Below are positions 25,630 to 34,955 of a stretch of 64,000 nt of DNA, piece by piece (positions within the stretch are counted from its first letter, which is position 1; each line of letters opens with the position of its first letter). The DNA is taken from positions 1,202,302-1,266,301 of the forward strand of contig NZ_CP038493.1 of NCBI RefSeq assembly GCF_004752005.1. Reading direction: 5' to 3'. The stretch is from Thalassotalea sp. HSM 43 (GTDB taxonomy: Bacteria; Pseudomonadota; Gammaproteobacteria; Enterobacterales; Alteromonadaceae). The translations under genes and the position numbers were made by a program. Below the pieces are notes generated by a model that was given only the letters and a program-made list of their open reading frames with translations, did not search any database and had not been told where the DNA came from.

Positions 25630-27132
25630 ATGAGTATTCGCGAGATTCCACTGATTATCGGTGGCGAAAAAGTTATTTCAAAATCAGACACTTGGTTGGA
25701 TGTATTAAATCCAGCCACTCAAGACGTTGTGGCTAAAGTACCAATGGCAACAATGGACGAAGTTGAAGCTGCTGTTGCTAACGCCAAAGAAGCGTTTAAG
25801 ACATGGCGCAATGTTTCGCTAACCAAGCGTATGCGCATCATGCTTAAGTTCCAACAATTGCTTGAAGAAAACACCGTTGAGATCGCCAAGTTAATCACCG
25901 AAGAGCATGGTAAAACATTACCTGATGCGGAAGGTGAAGTTGGTCGTGCTCTTGAAGCCGTTGAAAATGCTTGTTCAATTACCCGCTTACAACTGGGTGA
26001 AATCGCCAATAACGCTGCGACCGGTGTTGATGTTTACACCCTCAACAAACCGTTAGGTGTTGGTGTTGGTATCACCGCATTCAACTTCCCAGTAATGCTT
26101 CCGGCATTTATGTTCCCTGCGGCGATCGCTTGTGGTAACACATTTATTCTTAAGCCATCTGAGCAAGATCCATCAGCCAGCTTGTTTATGGTTGAACTTG
26201 CCCTTAAAGCAGGTGTTCCTGCTGGTGTTGTTAACGTTGTTCATGGTGGCCCAGATGTGGTTAACCGTTTATGTGAACATGATGACGTTAAAGCAGTTTC
26301 TTTCATTGGTTCAACCAATGTTGGTACTCATGTATACAATCACGCCAGCAAACACGGTAAACGTGCACAATGTATGATGGGTGCGAAAAACCACATGGTT
26401 ATCATGCCAGACGCCAACAAAGATCGTGCGATTAACGACTTGTTAGGTTCTGCATTTGGTGCGGCTGGTCAACGTTGTATGGCAAACCCAGTGACAATTC
26501 TTGTCGGTGAAGCTCGTACTTGGTTACCAGAAATCGCTGAACGTGCGAAGAAGATGATCGTTGATGTTGGTACCAACCGTGCCGCAGACTTAGGTCCCGT
26601 GGTATCACCACAAGCTAAGCAACGCATCATCAACATCTTAAACACGGGTGTTGAACAAGGCGCTAACCTATTGGTTGACGGTCGTGACTGTGTTGTACCT
26701 GGTTACGAGAAAGGTAACTTTGTTGGTCCTACTATGTTCTCTGGTGTTACCACGGACATGGACATTTATACGCAAGAAATCTTTGGTCCTGCGTTATGTG
26801 TACTTGAAGTTGACACCTTGGCAGAAGCCATTGAAATCATCAACAGCAACCCAAATGGTAATGGTACATCAATCTTTACTTCATCAGGTTATGTTGCCCG
26901 TACCTTTGAAAATAACATTGATGTTGGTCAGGTTGGTATCAATGTACCAATTCCTGTACCGGTTGCGTATTTCTCATTTACAGGCTCACGTGCTTCGAAA
27001 CTTGGTGATCTTGGACCTAACGGCAAGCAAGTAACGCAATTTTGGACCCAAACCAAAACCGTTACGGCGCGTTGGTTTGAACCAGACCATCAAGATGGTG
27101 ACACCGTACACACTACCATCAGCCTTAAATAG
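25630..27132 (+). CDS. mmsA: CoA-acylating methylmalonate-semialdehyde dehydrogenase
   Basis: 500 residues from the ATG at 25630, which has AAGGGGCG just upstream; a longer frame to 25597 is unlikely. It belongs to the aldehyde dehydrogenase superfamily, MmsA type. The NAD-binding region has GITAFNFPVMLPAFMFP and VSFIGSTNVGTHVY, and the catalytic cysteine is Cys283 in GQRCMANP. MmsA converts methylmalonate or malonate semialdehyde plus CoA and NAD to propionyl- or acetyl-CoA, in valine, inositol or beta-alanine breakdown. Other valine-pathway genes are not adjacent. The LysR gene opposite is the likely regulator. Confidence 0.93.
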   Translation: MSIREIPLIIGGEKVISKSDTWLDVLNPATQDVVAKVPMATMDEVEAAVANAKEAFKTWRNVSLTKRMRIMLKFQQLLEENTVEIAKLITEEHGKTLPDAEGEVGRALEAVENACSITRLQLGEIANNAATGVDVYTLNKPLGVGVGITAFNFPVMLPAFMFPAAIACGNTFILKPSEQDPSASLFMVELALKAGVPAGVVNVVHGGPDVVNRLCEHDDVKAVSFIGSTNVGTHVYNHASKHGKRAQCMMGAKNHMVIMPDANKDRAINDLLGSAFGAAGQRCMANPVTILVGEARTWLPEIAERAKKMIVDVGTNRAADLGPVVSPQAKQRIINILNTGVEQGANLLVDGRDCVVPGYEKGNFVGPTMFSGVTTDMDIYTQEIFGPALCVLEVDTLAEAIEIINSNPNGNGTSIFTSSGYVARTFENNIDVGQVGINVPIPVPVAYFSFTGSRASKLGDLGPNGKQVTQFWTQTKTVTARWFEPDHQDGDTVHTTISLK

Positions 27133-27180
27133 TCCGCGACTATTAATCCGCTTTCGTAAGCTGGATTAAGCAGATAAAAT

Positions 27181-27208
27181 AAAACACCGGCGATTGCCGG
27201 TGTTTTTG
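27181..27208. terminator. bidirectional Rho-independent terminator
   Basis: The stem AAAACACCGGC (27181-27191) and GCCGGTGTTTT (27196-27206) has a GATT loop and a T tract. It is shared by mmsA and the convergent hydrolase gene. Confidence 0.9.
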
Positions 27209-27302
27209 TTTGTTCTTGTTTGTTTTTGGCAATGTAATTAACGGCATTTTTAAACTGAGCGCTCTGTAAACTGAGCAACCTTTATATTCAATCAAGAAAG
27301 CG

Positions 27303-28058
27303 CTAGCGGTTCGCTATCTGTTGGCATGGTGTGGCACTGAGAAATGCCTTTATAATGGCGACAATATCGGCTTTAAGTTGTTCAGCGCCGCCGTCCCACA
27401 TGTCATTGTGCTTAGCATCAGCAATGGTTATCACGCAACTCCCATCACGTAGCTGCTCATCGCTCGTCGGCAACACTCCTTGGTCTGCAGCAAAATCGCT
27501 GGCTCTAATCGACAAGGTGTTTATATCTGAATTTCGTGGCAAAGGTACACGGCGATGATCAAGGGTAATGATGCCGCTTATATACTGTGTACTTTGATTG
27601 ATACGCCAAGCAGAAATGTCACCGCCATTGGAATGACCAACAAGCAGCAGCTCATCGAAATTATAATTGCTTAGTTGGCCGCTTAATTGCGTTCGCACCA
27701 CATCTAACGTTTCAGCGCCTCGAATCCAGTTTTCACTGCGTGTTTCATATAAGTTACCGGTTACCGACAATGGTGGATCGCCGGCCAATTCATGCCCTAT
27801 AGCAACGCTAAGATAGCCTTGCTGACTAAACCATGTCGCTAAAAATGAATACTGGTTATGTGCCATGCCATAGCCCGCACTTAACAGCACCACCGGACAC
27901 TTACTGTTTGCCTGGCATTGCTCAGGCTGCACCGGCAACGTTAACTCAACCGGTATTACCCGCCCTCTTTTGCCATCCTCAATACTGTCTAACGAAAGTC
28001 CATTCGCGAATGTGATAGGCGTTATAAGCGCTAAAATGAGAGCAAAGATGAATATCAT
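27303..28058 (-). CDS. secreted alpha/beta hydrolase
   Basis: 251 residues from the ATG at 28058 (MIFIFALILALITPITFA), preceded by TAAGG. A frame to 28121 would put charged residues before this signal peptide. Alpha/beta-hydrolase signs: VVLLSAGYGMAHNQYSF (an oxyanion-type turn), the nucleophile elbow GHSNGGD with Ser near residue 150, and an acid/His pair toward the C-terminus (ITIADAKHNDMWDG). It resembles the predicted dienelactone-hydrolase/PAF-acetylhydrolase-like group. It is probably periplasmic, and the substrate is unknown. It ends 170 bases from mmsA and starts 72 bases after the GGDEF gene on the same strand. Confidence 0.8.
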   Translation of the reverse strand: MIFIFALILALITPITFANGLSLDSIEDGKRGRVIPVELTLPVQPEQCQANSKCPVVLLSAGYGMAHNQYSFLATWFSQQGYLSVAIGHELAGDPPLSVTGNLYETRSENWIRGAETLDVVRTQLSGQLSNYNFDELLLVGHSNGGDISAWRINQSTQYISGIITLDHRRVPLPRNSDINTLSIRASDFAADQGVLPTSDEQLRDGSCVITIADAKHNDMWDGGAEQLKADIVAIIKAFLSATPCQQIANR

Positions 28059-28130
28059 GTTTGGCCTTAACGTATTTCTATTGCATAAAGTGGGATGATG
28101 TTTGGCTATTGTCTTGTGCAAATGGCATCT

Positions 28131-30311
28131 TTATAAGATGCCAACCATATTTTCAAAATGCACTTGATTACGACCGTTGCGCTTGGCTTTGTATAAGGCC
28201 AAATCGGCCAATTTTAACCAGCTCTGAACGTCGGCAGAGAATGAAGCAGGCGCTAAAATTGCACCAAAACTCGCCGTCAGTTTTATTTCCTTGTTGTTGC
28301 TGTCGATAATGCGTTCACTTTGTATCGCTAAGCGCAGCTTCTCTAGCTTATGAGCCAAATGCTCTTGGCTGATATGGTTGATCAAGATTACAAATTCTTC
28401 ACCACCATAACGGGCAATCAAATCTGTATCACGAGAGAAAGCCTCAGCGAGTAATGACGATACAGTTTGCAAACATAAATCGCCACTGACATGACCATAG
28501 GTATCATTAACCGTCTTAAAATGATCTAAATCGATTAACACCAACGCCATATCATTCTTATTACGAATCGCCATCTTCTTAAACAAAGCAAAGGTTTCTT
28601 CAAAATGGCGACGATTAAACACACCGGTTAAACCATCGCGTTGTGCCATTTCTTTTAACTTATCATTGGCCTTTTCAAGCTGTTCCGTTCGTTGCTCTAC
28701 CTTTTCTTGAAGATGCTGTTGGTATTTAAAAATTTCATTTTTTGATAGCTGCATTTCATCATACAAGGTGATGATTTCTTTCGCTGCATTAGGATACAAA
28801 GGTTCAAATTGAGGCTGTTTATCTTGCTCAAACTTATGCAACTGACCGATGATGAATTTCAGCGGTCTGGTGATTTGCTTGCCAATTTTATGCGCCAAGC
28901 TGATAGAGATTAAGAACGCTAAAAACAGCAAATAAAAAATCAATAAGTATTCTTTTTCCACCGACTTCATGACCGAGATAGACGGCAACAAGACAAAGGT
29001 TTGCCAGCCATTACTGAGATTACCTTGGCTAAGAAAGTAATTAACGCCGGTTGCTTTGCCATCGGCAACTAATTCCACTAACCCGGTATTTTTAAAGGTA
29101 ATATCCTTTTTCGGACGAGAATCAAAAACCGTCAACGGCGCTAAATCAAGAGAAGGGCTGGCGTAGATGATTTTATTCGCATCATCGGTAACAACAATGG
29201 CGATATCTTGCTGCATTGTTTTCGGTAAAATCTCTTCAATCGTATGTAAATTAAGCGCGCCTTGGATAATGCCACTGTTCGACGCTGAGTCTTTAAACTT
29301 AAAGGATTTACTGAAAGTAACAATAGGATCATTACCAAACCCTTGGCCAACCATGGCATTTGAAACCACCACCTCAAAGCTATTCATCGAACGCTGAAAA
29401 TATTCCCGAAAAGAGATATTCAGTTTGTCTTTTATCGAAGTAACGTCCAATAAGAACTCAGGGCTTGAATGCATCACATCGCCGGTGTTATTGGTTAATG
29501 CCATGGTGCGAAACTGTGGATACTGCGCCCGCAAAGTCTGTAAATAACGCCCTGCTTCAGGCAACTGCTTTGCATCAAGCTGGCTTAAAAAATCGGCGCC
29601 ATGAGTTACCGCACGACGATGAGTATCAAGCATATTATTGGTAGACCATAAAATGTAATCGCGGCTTTCAACAATGCTTTTCTCTAACATGCTGTGTTGG
29701 CGGTCAATAACGCTTTGGCTTACAAATATTGAGGTGGTCATTACCGAAAAGGTAATAATTAAGGTGGTCGCATAAACCAATTGCACTTTAAAACTGCGCT
29801 GCACCCGCGGCTGTTGGCGAAACGAAAAGGCAAAGGTCTTTGGAAAAAAATACACTATCAGCCCGGCTAGACAGGCATAAATCAAGCCATTAAACCCTTG
29901 TTTTACGGTGGCAAACATCCAAATCTGCCCCGGTGCGTCTATTACAAAATTGAGGATAAACGCCGTTAAAGGCATACCAATAACCAGCCAATAGGCAATG
30001 TCAGCATACAAGACATACCAACCGCGCTTGCGCAAATACGCCAGAACAATGGCCTCAAGCACAAAAATGCCATAACCAAATGGGTGACCAAAAGAAACCA
30101 CAAAAGCGGTCGCGACAATAACCGCACTTAATGAACTGTAAAGCACGCCAAAACGCATGGCGACAATAACAAACGCCACATTACCAAGTATCAGGTGGAT
30201 ATTGGCAAACAATGGGACAGGATAAAGGTTGGCGATAAAACCCAAAATGGATACAGCCAAGACGACCATAAGAGGCTTTAGCTGTTCATTAAAGTCCTTG
30301 GTAAATGACAA
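28131..30311 (-). CDS. membrane diguanylate cyclase (Cache-type sensor, GGDEF)
   Basis: 726 residues from a TTG start at 30311 (AAAGAG upstream). About six to seven membrane helices fill residues 12-215, a large extracytoplasmic Cache-like region follows (about 220-450), then another helix (about 455-475) with a HAMP-like segment, a coiled coil (about 535-560), and a GGDEF domain. The active site reads GGEEF (636-640), so cyclic di-GMP synthesis is expected. The inhibitory I-site RDTD (627-630) is intact, five residues before it. It would turn an external signal into cyclic di-GMP, affecting biofilm or motility. No EAL domain is present. Confidence 0.88.
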   Translation of the reverse strand: MSFTKDFNEQLKPLMVVLAVSILGFIANLYPVPLFANIHLILGNVAFVIVAMRFGVLYSSLSAVIVATAFVVSFGHPFGYGIFVLEAIVLAYLRKRGWYVLYADIAYWLVIGMPLTAFILNFVIDAPGQIWMFATVKQGFNGLIYACLAGLIVYFFPKTFAFSFRQQPRVQRSFKVQLVYATTLIITFSVMTTSIFVSQSVIDRQHSMLEKSIVESRDYILWSTNNMLDTHRRAVTHGADFLSQLDAKQLPEAGRYLQTLRAQYPQFRTMALTNNTGDVMHSSPEFLLDVTSIKDKLNISFREYFQRSMNSFEVVVSNAMVGQGFGNDPIVTFSKSFKFKDSASNSGIIQGALNLHTIEEILPKTMQQDIAIVVTDDANKIIYASPSLDLAPLTVFDSRPKKDITFKNTGLVELVADGKATGVNYFLSQGNLSNGWQTFVLLPSISVMKSVEKEYLLIFYLLFLAFLISISLAHKIGKQITRPLKFIIGQLHKFEQDKQPQFEPLYPNAAKEIITLYDEMQLSKNEIFKYQQHLQEKVEQRTEQLEKANDKLKEMAQRDGLTGVFNRRHFEETFALFKKMAIRNKNDMALVLIDLDHFKTVNDTYGHVSGDLCLQTVSSLLAEAFSRDTDLIARYGGEEFVILINHISQEHLAHKLEKLRLAIQSERIIDSNNKEIKLTASFGAILAPASFSADVQSWLKLADLALYKAKRNGRNQVHFENMVGIL

Positions 30312-30624
30312 ATTCGGCTCTTTTTATTGTTATTTTTGGTTATCAATTATGGTTGATATTTACGCTATAGACTTGATGTTACCAATAATCTGCGACCTTT
30401 AAAACCGCAATTATGGTTTGTAAAATTAAAATAACAACAAGGGGTTATATGCCTGCTTTTGTGGTTAAGCATGTTTTGTTACATTTTCGCGGTTTCATTT
30501 TGTTTACCTTTAACTCAGCATAGCCCCTTGATATTTGTATTAGACGACAGCAAATAGTAAAGTAGATAAACAAACCTAAGGCGCATCGTAACAAGGCGCC
30601 GACATTAAATGACAAGGATTAACT
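30312..30624. other. 313-base intergenic region between divergent genes
   Basis: This holds the promoter region for the GGDEF gene (minus) and the EF-hand gene (plus). It contains the long-range inverted repeat at 30438-30530 and AT-rich sequence; AAGGA precedes the EF-hand ATG. No ORF of note. Confidence 0.45.
30438..30530. repeat. long-range 11-bp inverted repeat
   Basis: CAAGGGGTTAT (30438-30448) pairs with ATAGCCCCTTG (30520-30530), with one G-U type pair, enclosing 71 bases. It could form a stem-loop RNA in the leader of the EF-hand gene or be a remnant of a small mobile element. Confidence 0.35.
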
Positions 30625-30843
30625 ATGCAGTTATCTCAATGGGTAGATGAATTATTTGAAGTGTTTGACGAAGATAAAGACGGCGTGATTAATCGTTCTG
30701 AGTTTGTCGAGTTGATTGATGTACTATTGCAGGATAAAGGTATTCGTATGTGCGAATCTATTTTCCATAAATTTGATACCAATCACGATAATGCGATCTC
30801 CAAAGAAGAATTGACTGAAATGATTATCGACTTGGCATTGTAA
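30625..30843 (+). CDS. small EF-hand calcium-binding protein
   Basis: 72 residues made almost wholly of two EF-hand units. Loop 1 is D15-x-D17-x-D19-G ... E26 (DEDKDGVINRSE). Loop 2 is D51-x-N53-x-D55-N ... E62 (DTNHDNAISKEE). Both 12-residue loops keep the key acidic ligands, and helices flank each loop, so a paired calcium-binding domain like half of calmodulin is expected. There is no signal peptide, so it is likely cytoplasmic. AAGGA precedes the ATG. It is monocistronic with its own terminator. The role is unknown; calcium buffering or sensing is inferred. Confidence 0.85.
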   Translation: MQLSQWVDELFEVFDEDKDGVINRSEFVELIDVLLQDKGIRMCESIFHKFDTNHDNAISKEELTEMIIDLAL

Positions 30844-30852
30844 GCAGATATA

Positions 30853-30880
30853 AAAAACCGGAGCCTAAGCTCCGGTTTTT
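30853..30880. terminator. bidirectional Rho-independent terminator
   Basis: The stem AAAAACCGGAGC (30853-30864) and GCTCCGGTTTTT (30869-30880) has a CTAA loop, between the convergent EF-hand and amidohydrolase genes. Confidence 0.9.
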
Positions 30881-30908
30881 GTTTTGCTACATGCTGTATT
30901 CGCAGATT

Positions 30909-33900
30909 CTATTCGAAGTAGAACGGTTTACGTTCATTATCATAATTACCAACTTCATTCATGGTGTTGGCATCATACAATCGGCCATTAAGCATCACAT
31001 GGCTGATCTTATCTGACTGACGAATGTCGTTTAAGACATCACCATCGACCACAATAATATCGGCTAGTTTGCCTTCTTTTAACGAGCCAATGTTATTATC
31101 CAAACCTAAGTGAATAGCAGAATCAATGGTCGCAGTGCGCAGTACTTCTAATGGCGTCATGCCACCTTGTGCAAACATCCACATTTCCCAGTGCGAACCC
31201 AGACCTTCACGTTGACCGTGCGCGCCAATGGCAACTTTAACGTCTAAGTCTTGCATCTCTTTCGCCACTTTAGCCACGTTAATGTGATTGTAGTGATGTT
31301 CAGGCGCCGTGGTACGACGCATTGAACGAGGTGCTAGCACATCTGACGGTACATACTTGCTCAACAATGGGTGTTTCCATACCTGAGTTTTGTCGTACCA
31401 GTAGTGCTCACCAGAGATACCACCGTAGGCAACCACTAAAGTAGGTACATAAGCGGTTTCTGACTGCTGCCAGAACTGACGAATATCATCATAGATTTTT
31501 GCCGTTGAAATAGAGTGCTCTAGCGAGGTGTGACCATCAGCAACCATTGATAGGTTATGCTGCAGTAATGAACCACCTTCAGGCACGACCATCATGTCCA
31601 TTTCGCGAGCCGCTTGAATAACCTGTTGACGTTGATTACGACGCGGTTGGTTATATGACTTAACCGTAAATGCACCGACCTTTTTCAAACGTTCGATGTG
31701 AAAACGAGCATCTTCTAAGCTATCGACATGCGAGGTATAACCAGGCATTGACGCACCATATAAAATGGTACCCGTTGAGAAGATACGCGGCGCAACAATA
31801 TCACCGGCTTTTTGCAATTCCGAGGCAGCAAATACTTCGGTGGTATCGTTAGACGGATCGTGAATGGTGGTTACACCAAGTGCCAACGTTGCGTAGTTAC
31901 TCCAGTTTTGTTGTGGAATAATTTCATTGCTACCTTGTGAGCCATGCGCATGGGCATCAATCAAGCCAGGCATCACCGTTTTGCCTGTGACGTCGATAAC
32001 TTCAGCCGACGATGGAATATCAATCTCACCTTTCTTGCCAACGGCTTTAATGTGCTTACCATCAACGAGAACAACACCGTTCTCAATCACTTGCTCACCT
32101 TCCATGGTTACCACGGTACCACCAACTAAGGCGATTAGACCTTCAGGTGCATCGGCTTTTTTGTTAAAGCCAAGGTTGGTGATTTCAGGTTTTTGCTGTT
32201 CATCTTGCTGGTAACCAATATCAAACATGCCACCAAGGCTGGCTTGATAAAGTTCTGGGCCTAGGCTCCAATACAGTTTATCTGAGTTAGCGTTCCAACT
32301 GATGCTCTCACCCGCACGACTTGATAGTTTACGAACCGGGATATTTTTCGCATCTGGACCAATGTGGATCACATCACCACGCTCTGTTAATGGCGTAACA
32401 AAGACTTTGAAACGTTCTGCAAAGGCTAAGTATTTGCCATTTGGTGCAACCCTAAACTCGGTCGCATATTTGCCGGTATATAAGGTTTGCTCGTTTTTAC
32501 CATTAAGGTCAATGCGAGCTAATTCTGGCATTTCACCATAACGCATCATATAAATGCGATCATTGCGGTCAGCAAATTGTGGGTGAGTACCGTTTTCGGT
32601 AACCAGCTCAGCGTCGCCGCCGTCACTTGCAACATGGTAAATGCCTGGGTTTAAACCAAACTGTGGCGAGGTAATATAACCGCCACGAGTTTTACGGAAC
32701 ACAACAGTTTTACCGTTTGGAGAGAATACTGGCTCAATGTATTTACCAGGTTCGTCCAATAAGTTTTTACCTTTACCTGATCGGCTTGATACAACACGAA
32801 TGTTACCTTGCTTTTGGTCATTCCAAGTAGCAAAGACAATTTTTTTACCATCGCGTGAAAAGCTTGGGTTTAATTCAAAGTAATCATCTTGACGTGTCAG
32901 ACGCTTTGGCTTGCCATCTGGCAATGAACGCACATACACGTGGCCAAGGGCTTCAAATACCACTTTCTTACCGTCTGGTGAAATCTCCACATCGCGCAGC
33001 ATTTTCACATCAAAGTTATCTTGATCAATGTCTTGTGCAACACGTAACGCTTTTTGCATTTTCTTGGTCGCAGACACGTTAAACTCAATCACTTCAGACT
33101 CAGCGTCATCTAGGTTGAGTTTATTGATTTTACCGCCAGCCCAAAAGATGAGTTCTTCGTTATCTGGAGTCCAAGCCATCGTTGGATAAACACCGTGAAT
33201 TGCCCAAGTTTCTTGCATATCACGATCTAACTTGTCATAAACCGCCGTCTTTTTGCCAGTCTCAAGATCGTAGATAAATAAAGTTGACTGAAAATCAACA
33301 CGCGATATGTACGCTAACTTCTTACCATCTGGTGACGGCGTAGGTCGAATGGCGCCACCACGACCCGACAAAATCACGTCGATTTCGCCCGTCTCACGGT
33401 CATAGCGTTTGATTTTATAGATACCCTTTTCACTGTCTTTTGAATAGTGAAAAGTCTTGCCTGGCGTCGCATCTTGTGAGAAATACACATAACGACCATC
33501 TGGAGAAAATGCTGGCTCACCTAAATCTTTCTGCTGATTTGGGCGCTTGGTTAGCATCATGCCTGAACCACCCGCTTTGTGGTACATCCATACTTCACCC
33601 GCACCAAGTGAACGCGTGCCAGTAAAGTGTTTGCGAGCTACGATATAATCACCATCTGGGCTCCAGGCTGGTGAGTTTACTAGACGAAATGTTTCTTTAC
33701 TGATTTGCACTGGGTTGGAGCCATCAGCTTGCATCACCCAAATGTTATCACCACCACCTTGGTCTGAGGTGAACGCAATGTGCTTACCATCTGGTGAGAA
33801 TGTTGGCTGCATTTGCCATGCAATGTCTTGTGTTAAGGCTTTCGCTTCACCACCACTAACTGGCATGGTGTAGATATCACCAAGTAAATCGAACACCAAC

Positions 33901-34112
33901 GTTTTACCATCTGGTGATATATCAACGTTCATCCAGGTACCCTGATCAACGTTAATATTTACATCGTAAAATTCACCCTGAGGCTCATTTACCGACCACT
34001 CTTTGCTTTCTTCTGTTTCCGCTTCTTCGGCGTAAACCGCAGAGCTAGCCAATAATAAACCGACCGCGACAGCCGCCGCTTTGCGTTTATTGTTTAGTTT
34101 AAACAATGACAT
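30909..34112 (-). CDS. secreted TolB-like propeller / amidohydrolase fusion
   Basis: 1067 residues with a signal peptide ending near AVYAEEAE. The first 640 residues contain many PD40/TolB-type blades, each carrying an SPDGK or similar motif (ISPDGKTLVF, FSPDGKHIAF, PSPDGKKLAY, ISPDGKKVVF), forming one or two beta-propellers. The C-terminal part (about 650-1067) is an amidohydrolase of the imidazolonepropionase/dipeptidase-like group: the metal motif DAHAHGS near 717-723, GVTTIHDPSND, and LEHSIS later. The propeller may steer substrates to the hydrolase. It is probably periplasmic. Related fusions occur in Alteromonadales and other bacteria; the substrate is not known. Confidence 0.9.
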   Translation of the reverse strand: MSLFKLNNKRKAAAVAVGLLLASSAVYAEEAETEESKEWSVNEPQGEFYDVNINVDQGTWMNVDISPDGKTLVFDLLGDIYTMPVSGGEAKALTQDIAWQMQPTFSPDGKHIAFTSDQGGGDNIWVMQADGSNPVQISKETFRLVNSPAWSPDGDYIVARKHFTGTRSLGAGEVWMYHKAGGSGMMLTKRPNQQKDLGEPAFSPDGRYVYFSQDATPGKTFHYSKDSEKGIYKIKRYDRETGEIDVILSGRGGAIRPTPSPDGKKLAYISRVDFQSTLFIYDLETGKKTAVYDKLDRDMQETWAIHGVYPTMAWTPDNEELIFWAGGKINKLNLDDAESEVIEFNVSATKKMQKALRVAQDIDQDNFDVKMLRDVEISPDGKKVVFEALGHVYVRSLPDGKPKRLTRQDDYFELNPSFSRDGKKIVFATWNDQKQGNIRVVSSRSGKGKNLLDEPGKYIEPVFSPNGKTVVFRKTRGGYITSPQFGLNPGIYHVASDGGDAELVTENGTHPQFADRNDRIYMMRYGEMPELARIDLNGKNEQTLYTGKYATEFRVAPNGKYLAFAERFKVFVTPLTERGDVIHIGPDAKNIPVRKLSSRAGESISWNANSDKLYWSLGPELYQASLGGMFDIGYQQDEQQKPEITNLGFNKKADAPEGLIALVGGTVVTMEGEQVIENGVVLVDGKHIKAVGKKGEIDIPSSAEVIDVTGKTVMPGLIDAHAHGSQGSNEIIPQQNWSNYATLALGVTTIHDPSNDTTEVFAASELQKAGDIVAPRIFSTGTILYGASMPGYTSHVDSLEDARFHIERLKKVGAFTVKSYNQPRRNQRQQVIQAAREMDMMVVPEGGSLLQHNLSMVADGHTSLEHSISTAKIYDDIRQFWQQSETAYVPTLVVAYGGISGEHYWYDKTQVWKHPLLSKYVPSDVLAPRSMRRTTAPEHHYNHINVAKVAKEMQDLDVKVAIGAHGQREGLGSHWEMWMFAQGGMTPLEVLRTATIDSAIHLGLDNNIGSLKEGKLADIIVVDGDVLNDIRQSDKISHVMLNGRLYDANTMNEVGNYDNERKPFYFE

Positions 34113-34269
34113 CTAATAAACCTTATTATTGCAATGAACCAAACGTTCTACGTTTGGCATAGTAAAAGTTTTTACGCACTACAACACATTGATAACAAGG
34201 AGTAAAGGATGGTTACAAACAATCAAAATAGTTTAAGATAAAACACCAATATTTTGCGATAAGCGGCAA

Positions 34270-34298
34270 TAAAAAACCGGCGTATTTGCCGGCTTTTT
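34270..34298 (-). terminator. terminator downstream of ubiX
   Basis: A hairpin with core CCGGC/GCCGG, one mismatch and A/T tracts on both sides, 34 or more bases beyond the ubiX stop codon on the minus strand. Confidence 0.75.
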
Positions 34299-34331
34299 AT
34301 TGCATTAATTGCTTATACGAAATGAGCGATA

Positions 34332-34943
34332 TTATTGGTATCCCCATCTAGGCATAATGGCTTGCTCAATGCCCAAATGATCCAACATCCGTCCCACCAT
34401 AAAGTCGATTAAATCATCAATCGATTCAGGGTTATGATAAAACCCAGGGGCGGCTGGCATTATGGTGACGCCCATTTGCGACAAGCTGTGCATATTAGCC
34501 AAATGAATGGTCGAAAACGGTGTTTCCCGTGGCACTAAAATCAGTTGGCCTCGCTCTTTGATGACAACATCTGCAGCTCGCTCGATTAAGTTGTCACTCA
34601 TGCCCTGACTAATCGCCGCTAGAGTGCCGGTAGAACAAGGGCAGACGATCATTTGTTTCGGCGCGGCAGATCCCGATGCGACAGGCGAGAACCATTGCTC
34701 TTTACCAAACACTTTCAGTTGACCGTCTTTGGCATTAAACTTTTCCACCAAAATGGCGGTTGCAGCATCTGGGCTGCCCGGCAATTTAAAACCGGTTTCA
34801 GTATCAAGCACCACACGAGCTGCAGAAGAGATCAATACATAGACTTTATATTCTGCCGCCAACAAGCACTGCAACAATCGCAATGCATAGGCACTTCCCG
34901 ATGCGCCGGTTATGGCTAAGGTAATCGTTCCTTTAAATGCCAC
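34332..34943 (-). CDS. ubiX: flavin prenyltransferase UbiX
   Basis: 203 residues from the GTG at 34943, six bases after AGGAG. A TTG one codon upstream is too close to that site. UbiX joins dimethylallyl phosphate to FMN to make the prenylated cofactor for the decarboxylase UbiD in ubiquinone synthesis. The FMN-binding [16 protein letters not shown] (about 8-23) is at the N-terminus. [12 protein letters not shown] (about 106-117), [15 protein letters not shown] (about 139-153) and [13 protein letters not shown] complete the signature. It follows mpl on the minus strand. Confidence 0.95.
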   Translation of the reverse strand: MAFKGTITLAITGASGSAYALRLLQCLLAAEYKVYVLISSAARVVLDTETGFKLPGSPDAATAILVEKFNAKDGQLKVFGKEQWFSPVASGSAAPKQMIVCPCSTGTLAAISQGMSDNLIERAADVVIKERGQLILVPRETPFSTIHLANMHSLSQMGVTIMPAAPGFYHNPESIDDLIDFMVGRMLDHLGIEQAIMPRWGYQ

Positions 34944-34955
34944 CAATAACTCCTC

